Of a stretch of DNA of 6,845 bases, positions 5,597 through 6,845 are shown piece after piece (the first letter of the stretch is position 1; each line of letters starts with the position of its first letter). Source of the DNA: Acidobacteriota bacterium. Lineage in GTDB: Bacteria > Acidobacteriota > Terriglobia > Acidiferrales > UBA7541. The notes under the pieces are model-generated. The model searched no databases and was not told the DNA's origin. It saw nothing but the letters and a program-made list of their open reading frames with translations. Location: positions 1 through 6,845 of the forward strand of contig PKXT01000257.1 of assembly GCA_003133505.1 (NCBI GenBank). Reading direction: 5' to 3'. A program made the position numbers and the translations under genes.

Positions 5597-6655
5597 ATGA
5601 AAATCGGACTACTATGCGGTCGCGAATACAGCTTCCCGCCCGCATTTATCGAGCGGGTAAATGAATTGGGGAAATCCTCCGGGATTACCGCGGAAATGGC
5701 CAGCCTGGGCGGAACAGTGATGGGCGAAGAGCCGGCCTATCGAGTGATCGTTGATCGCATTTCGCATGAAGTGGATTATTACCGCGGTTACCTGAAACAT
5801 GCGGCGCTGGAAGGCACCTATGTCATCAACAATCCATTTTGGTGGACGGCGGATGATAAGTTCTTCAATTACGCCATCGCGGCCAAACTTGGCGTGGCAT
5901 CGCCGAAGACGGTCCTGCTGCCGCAGAAAGGGTACCCCAGCGATGTGGACATCAATTCCGAATCATTGCGGAACTTACATTATCCGCTGGATTGGGACGC
6001 AATTCTCGATTCTGTGGGGCGCCCCGCGATTTTGAAGCCGTTTACCGGCGGTGGGTGGAAGCACGTTTATAAAGTGAATAATCGCGAAGAATTGCTGGCC
6101 GCATACGATTTGACCGCGCCGTATTGCATGGTGCTGCAGGAGTTCATCGAGTTCAAGGAATACGTTCGCTGTTTCACATTTGGGAAAAGCGATATCCTGC
6201 CCGTGCCCTACGATGTAAAAGAGCGCCGGTATCTTTACGAGCCGGGATTTCTTTCCGGCGAACTGGAAGCGCGAGTGATTCGCGATGCCCAGACTCTGAA
6301 TGTGGCGCTGGGATACGAGATGAACACGATTGAATTCGCGGTGCGTGACGGCATTCCCTACGCTATTGATTTCTTGAACCCGGCCCCTGATTTCGAGCGG
6401 GATCGAATCACTCCGCGCTATTTCGACCATGTGTTGGACCGCATGTCGCGGTTGGTAATTGATCGCGCTTTACACGGCAATCCAACAACACCGTGGCCAC
6501 GGTGGGAGGAAATGTCCGGCATTGGCACCGCCTCTGGATTCATTGGCACGCCCAAGAAACATGACCAGCCTCCCGAGCAAAAACAGCAAGCCAGACGGGA
6601 TGGGAAAGACAATGACGATCAGCATAGCGCCGCGACAACGGGAGCGGGTCGCTGA
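5597..6655 (+). CDS. RimK-like ATP-grasp ligase
   Basis: The 352-residue product is an ATP-grasp enzyme, a class that activates a carboxylate as acyl phosphate and couples it to an amine or thiol. Seen in order: an N-terminal domain starting MKIGLLCGREYSFP; VINNPFWWTADDKFFNYAIA (76-95), the usual pre-ATP-binding segment; PAILKPFTGGGW (143-154) with K147 and the Gly loop; CMVLQEFIEFKEYVRCF (177-193) with E182; and MNTIEFAVRDGIPYAIDFLN (242-261), where E246, D258 and N261 match the Mg-binding triad. Start ATG at 5597 has AAGGAG eight bases before it; TTG at 5591 is less likely. The last 40 or so residues (GTPKKHDQPPEQKQQ and beyond) are very hydrophilic and low-complexity, unlike the rest. It ends in a TGATG overlap with the next gene. 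With the upstream GCS2 enzyme it suggests two successive ligations; substrates cannot be read. Confidence 0.9.
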   Translation: MKIGLLCGREYSFPPAFIERVNELGKSSGITAEMASLGGTVMGEEPAYRVIVDRISHEVDYYRGYLKHAALEGTYVINNPFWWTADDKFFNYAIAAKLGVASPKTVLLPQKGYPSDVDINSESLRNLHYPLDWDAILDSVGRPAILKPFTGGGWKHVYKVNNREELLAAYDLTAPYCMVLQEFIEFKEYVRCFTFGKSDILPVPYDVKERRYLYEPGFLSGELEARVIRDAQTLNVALGYEMNTIEFAVRDGIPYAIDFLNPAPDFERDRITPRYFDHVLDRMSRLVIDRALHGNPTTPWPRWEEMSGIGTASGFIGTPKKHDQPPEQKQQARRDGKDNDDQHSAATTGAGR

Positions 6656-6845
6656 TGAGTTCAGCGCAGTCCCCGGTAGCCGCTCAGAACGGGCCCGCCG
6701 AATACTGGAATTCGCTGCTTCAAGCGGGCAGCGAGCTTACGCCGGAATTCAGCGAAGGCATGGCGGCGCGGATGCGCGGGGCCAAACTTACCTTCGGCGA
6801 TCGAGTGCATTGCCCATTCCTCCGGCCATTTTTTATAAGCCAAGC
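6655..6845 (+). CDS. third gene of the ligase operon, N-terminal part only
   Basis: ATG at 6655 overlaps the TGA of the ATP-grasp gene by one base, the hallmark of translational coupling, and the frame stays open to the window edge (63 complete codons). The visible protein starts MSSAQSPVAAQNGPAEYW, continues NSLLQAGSELTPEFSEGMAA, and ends AKLTFGDRVHCPFLRPFFIS. I associate the FGDRxHCPFLRPFF-like segment with proteins accompanying GCS2/ATP-grasp pairs, possibly another ATP-grasp-type ligase, but this is memory and the domain itself lies outside the window. No signal peptide or membrane helix is seen, so it is probably cytosolic. Confidence 0.7.
   Translation, partial: MSSAQSPVAAQNGPAEYWNSLLQAGSELTPEFSEGMAARMRGAKLTFGDRVHCPFLRPFFISQ

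Noticed and set aside
6470..6625. Minus-strand hydrophobic small frame opposite the ATP-grasp C-terminus
   Set aside because: There is no ribosome binding site, and a hydrophobic antisense frame is expected opposite a Lys/Gln/Asp-rich sense sequence.

Overview
The window looks like a chromosomal segment of a free-living soil-type bacterium of moderate GC content. The combination of a DedA-rhodanese fusion, a TlpA-like thioredoxin with a Cys-rich tail, secreted beta-propeller proteins and a GCS2/ATP-grasp ligase pair is what I associate with Acidobacteriota. That placement is inference from gene content; there is no rRNA or tRNA to confirm it. No CRISPR array or RNA gene was seen.

Left part (1-2113, + strand). 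A possible C-terminal scrap of an upstream gene (2-172) precedes a DedA-family membrane protein fused to a C-terminal rhodanese domain (best start about 246). Its reading frame meets TGA at 1050-1052, inside the rhodanese active-site loop, at the position where I expect the second Cys of a Cys-x-Cys-Pro-Asn-Glu loop. The same frame continues without further stops through a normal rhodanese C-terminus to TGA at 1200-1202. Starting 14 nt after the UGA is a perfect 7-bp GC stem with a CGUGC loop, in the place and shape of a bacterial SECIS element. The simplest exciting reading is a selenocysteine-containing DedA-rhodanese; the alternatives are a nonsense mutation or a sequencing error. The gene is followed, with its own strong ribosome binding site, by an exported TlpA-like thioredoxin (WCPPC) with an extra five-Cys C-terminal module, so the pair may form a periplasmic sulfur/thiol redox unit.

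Middle part (2134-4193). An IS3-family element on the minus strand (terminal repeats at 2175 and 2966) has intact orfA and a classic A-AAA-AAC frameshift site, but orfB has lost most of its DDE domain by internal deletion. Next to it lies a decayed secreted beta-propeller gene (3037-4193, +) with a stop at codon 3 and three frame changes. A 19-bp perfect inverted repeat (4219-4262) closes this region.

Right part (4379-6845, + strand). A compact operon encodes a YbdK-like carboxylate-amine ligase (GCS2 family), a RimK-like ATP-grasp ligase, and a third protein that starts in a stop/start overlap with the ATP-grasp gene and runs off the window. Two peptide-bond-forming ligase folds side by side suggest synthesis of a small gamma-glutamyl-type or peptide-like metabolite, or a peptide modification, whose product cannot be read from the sequence.
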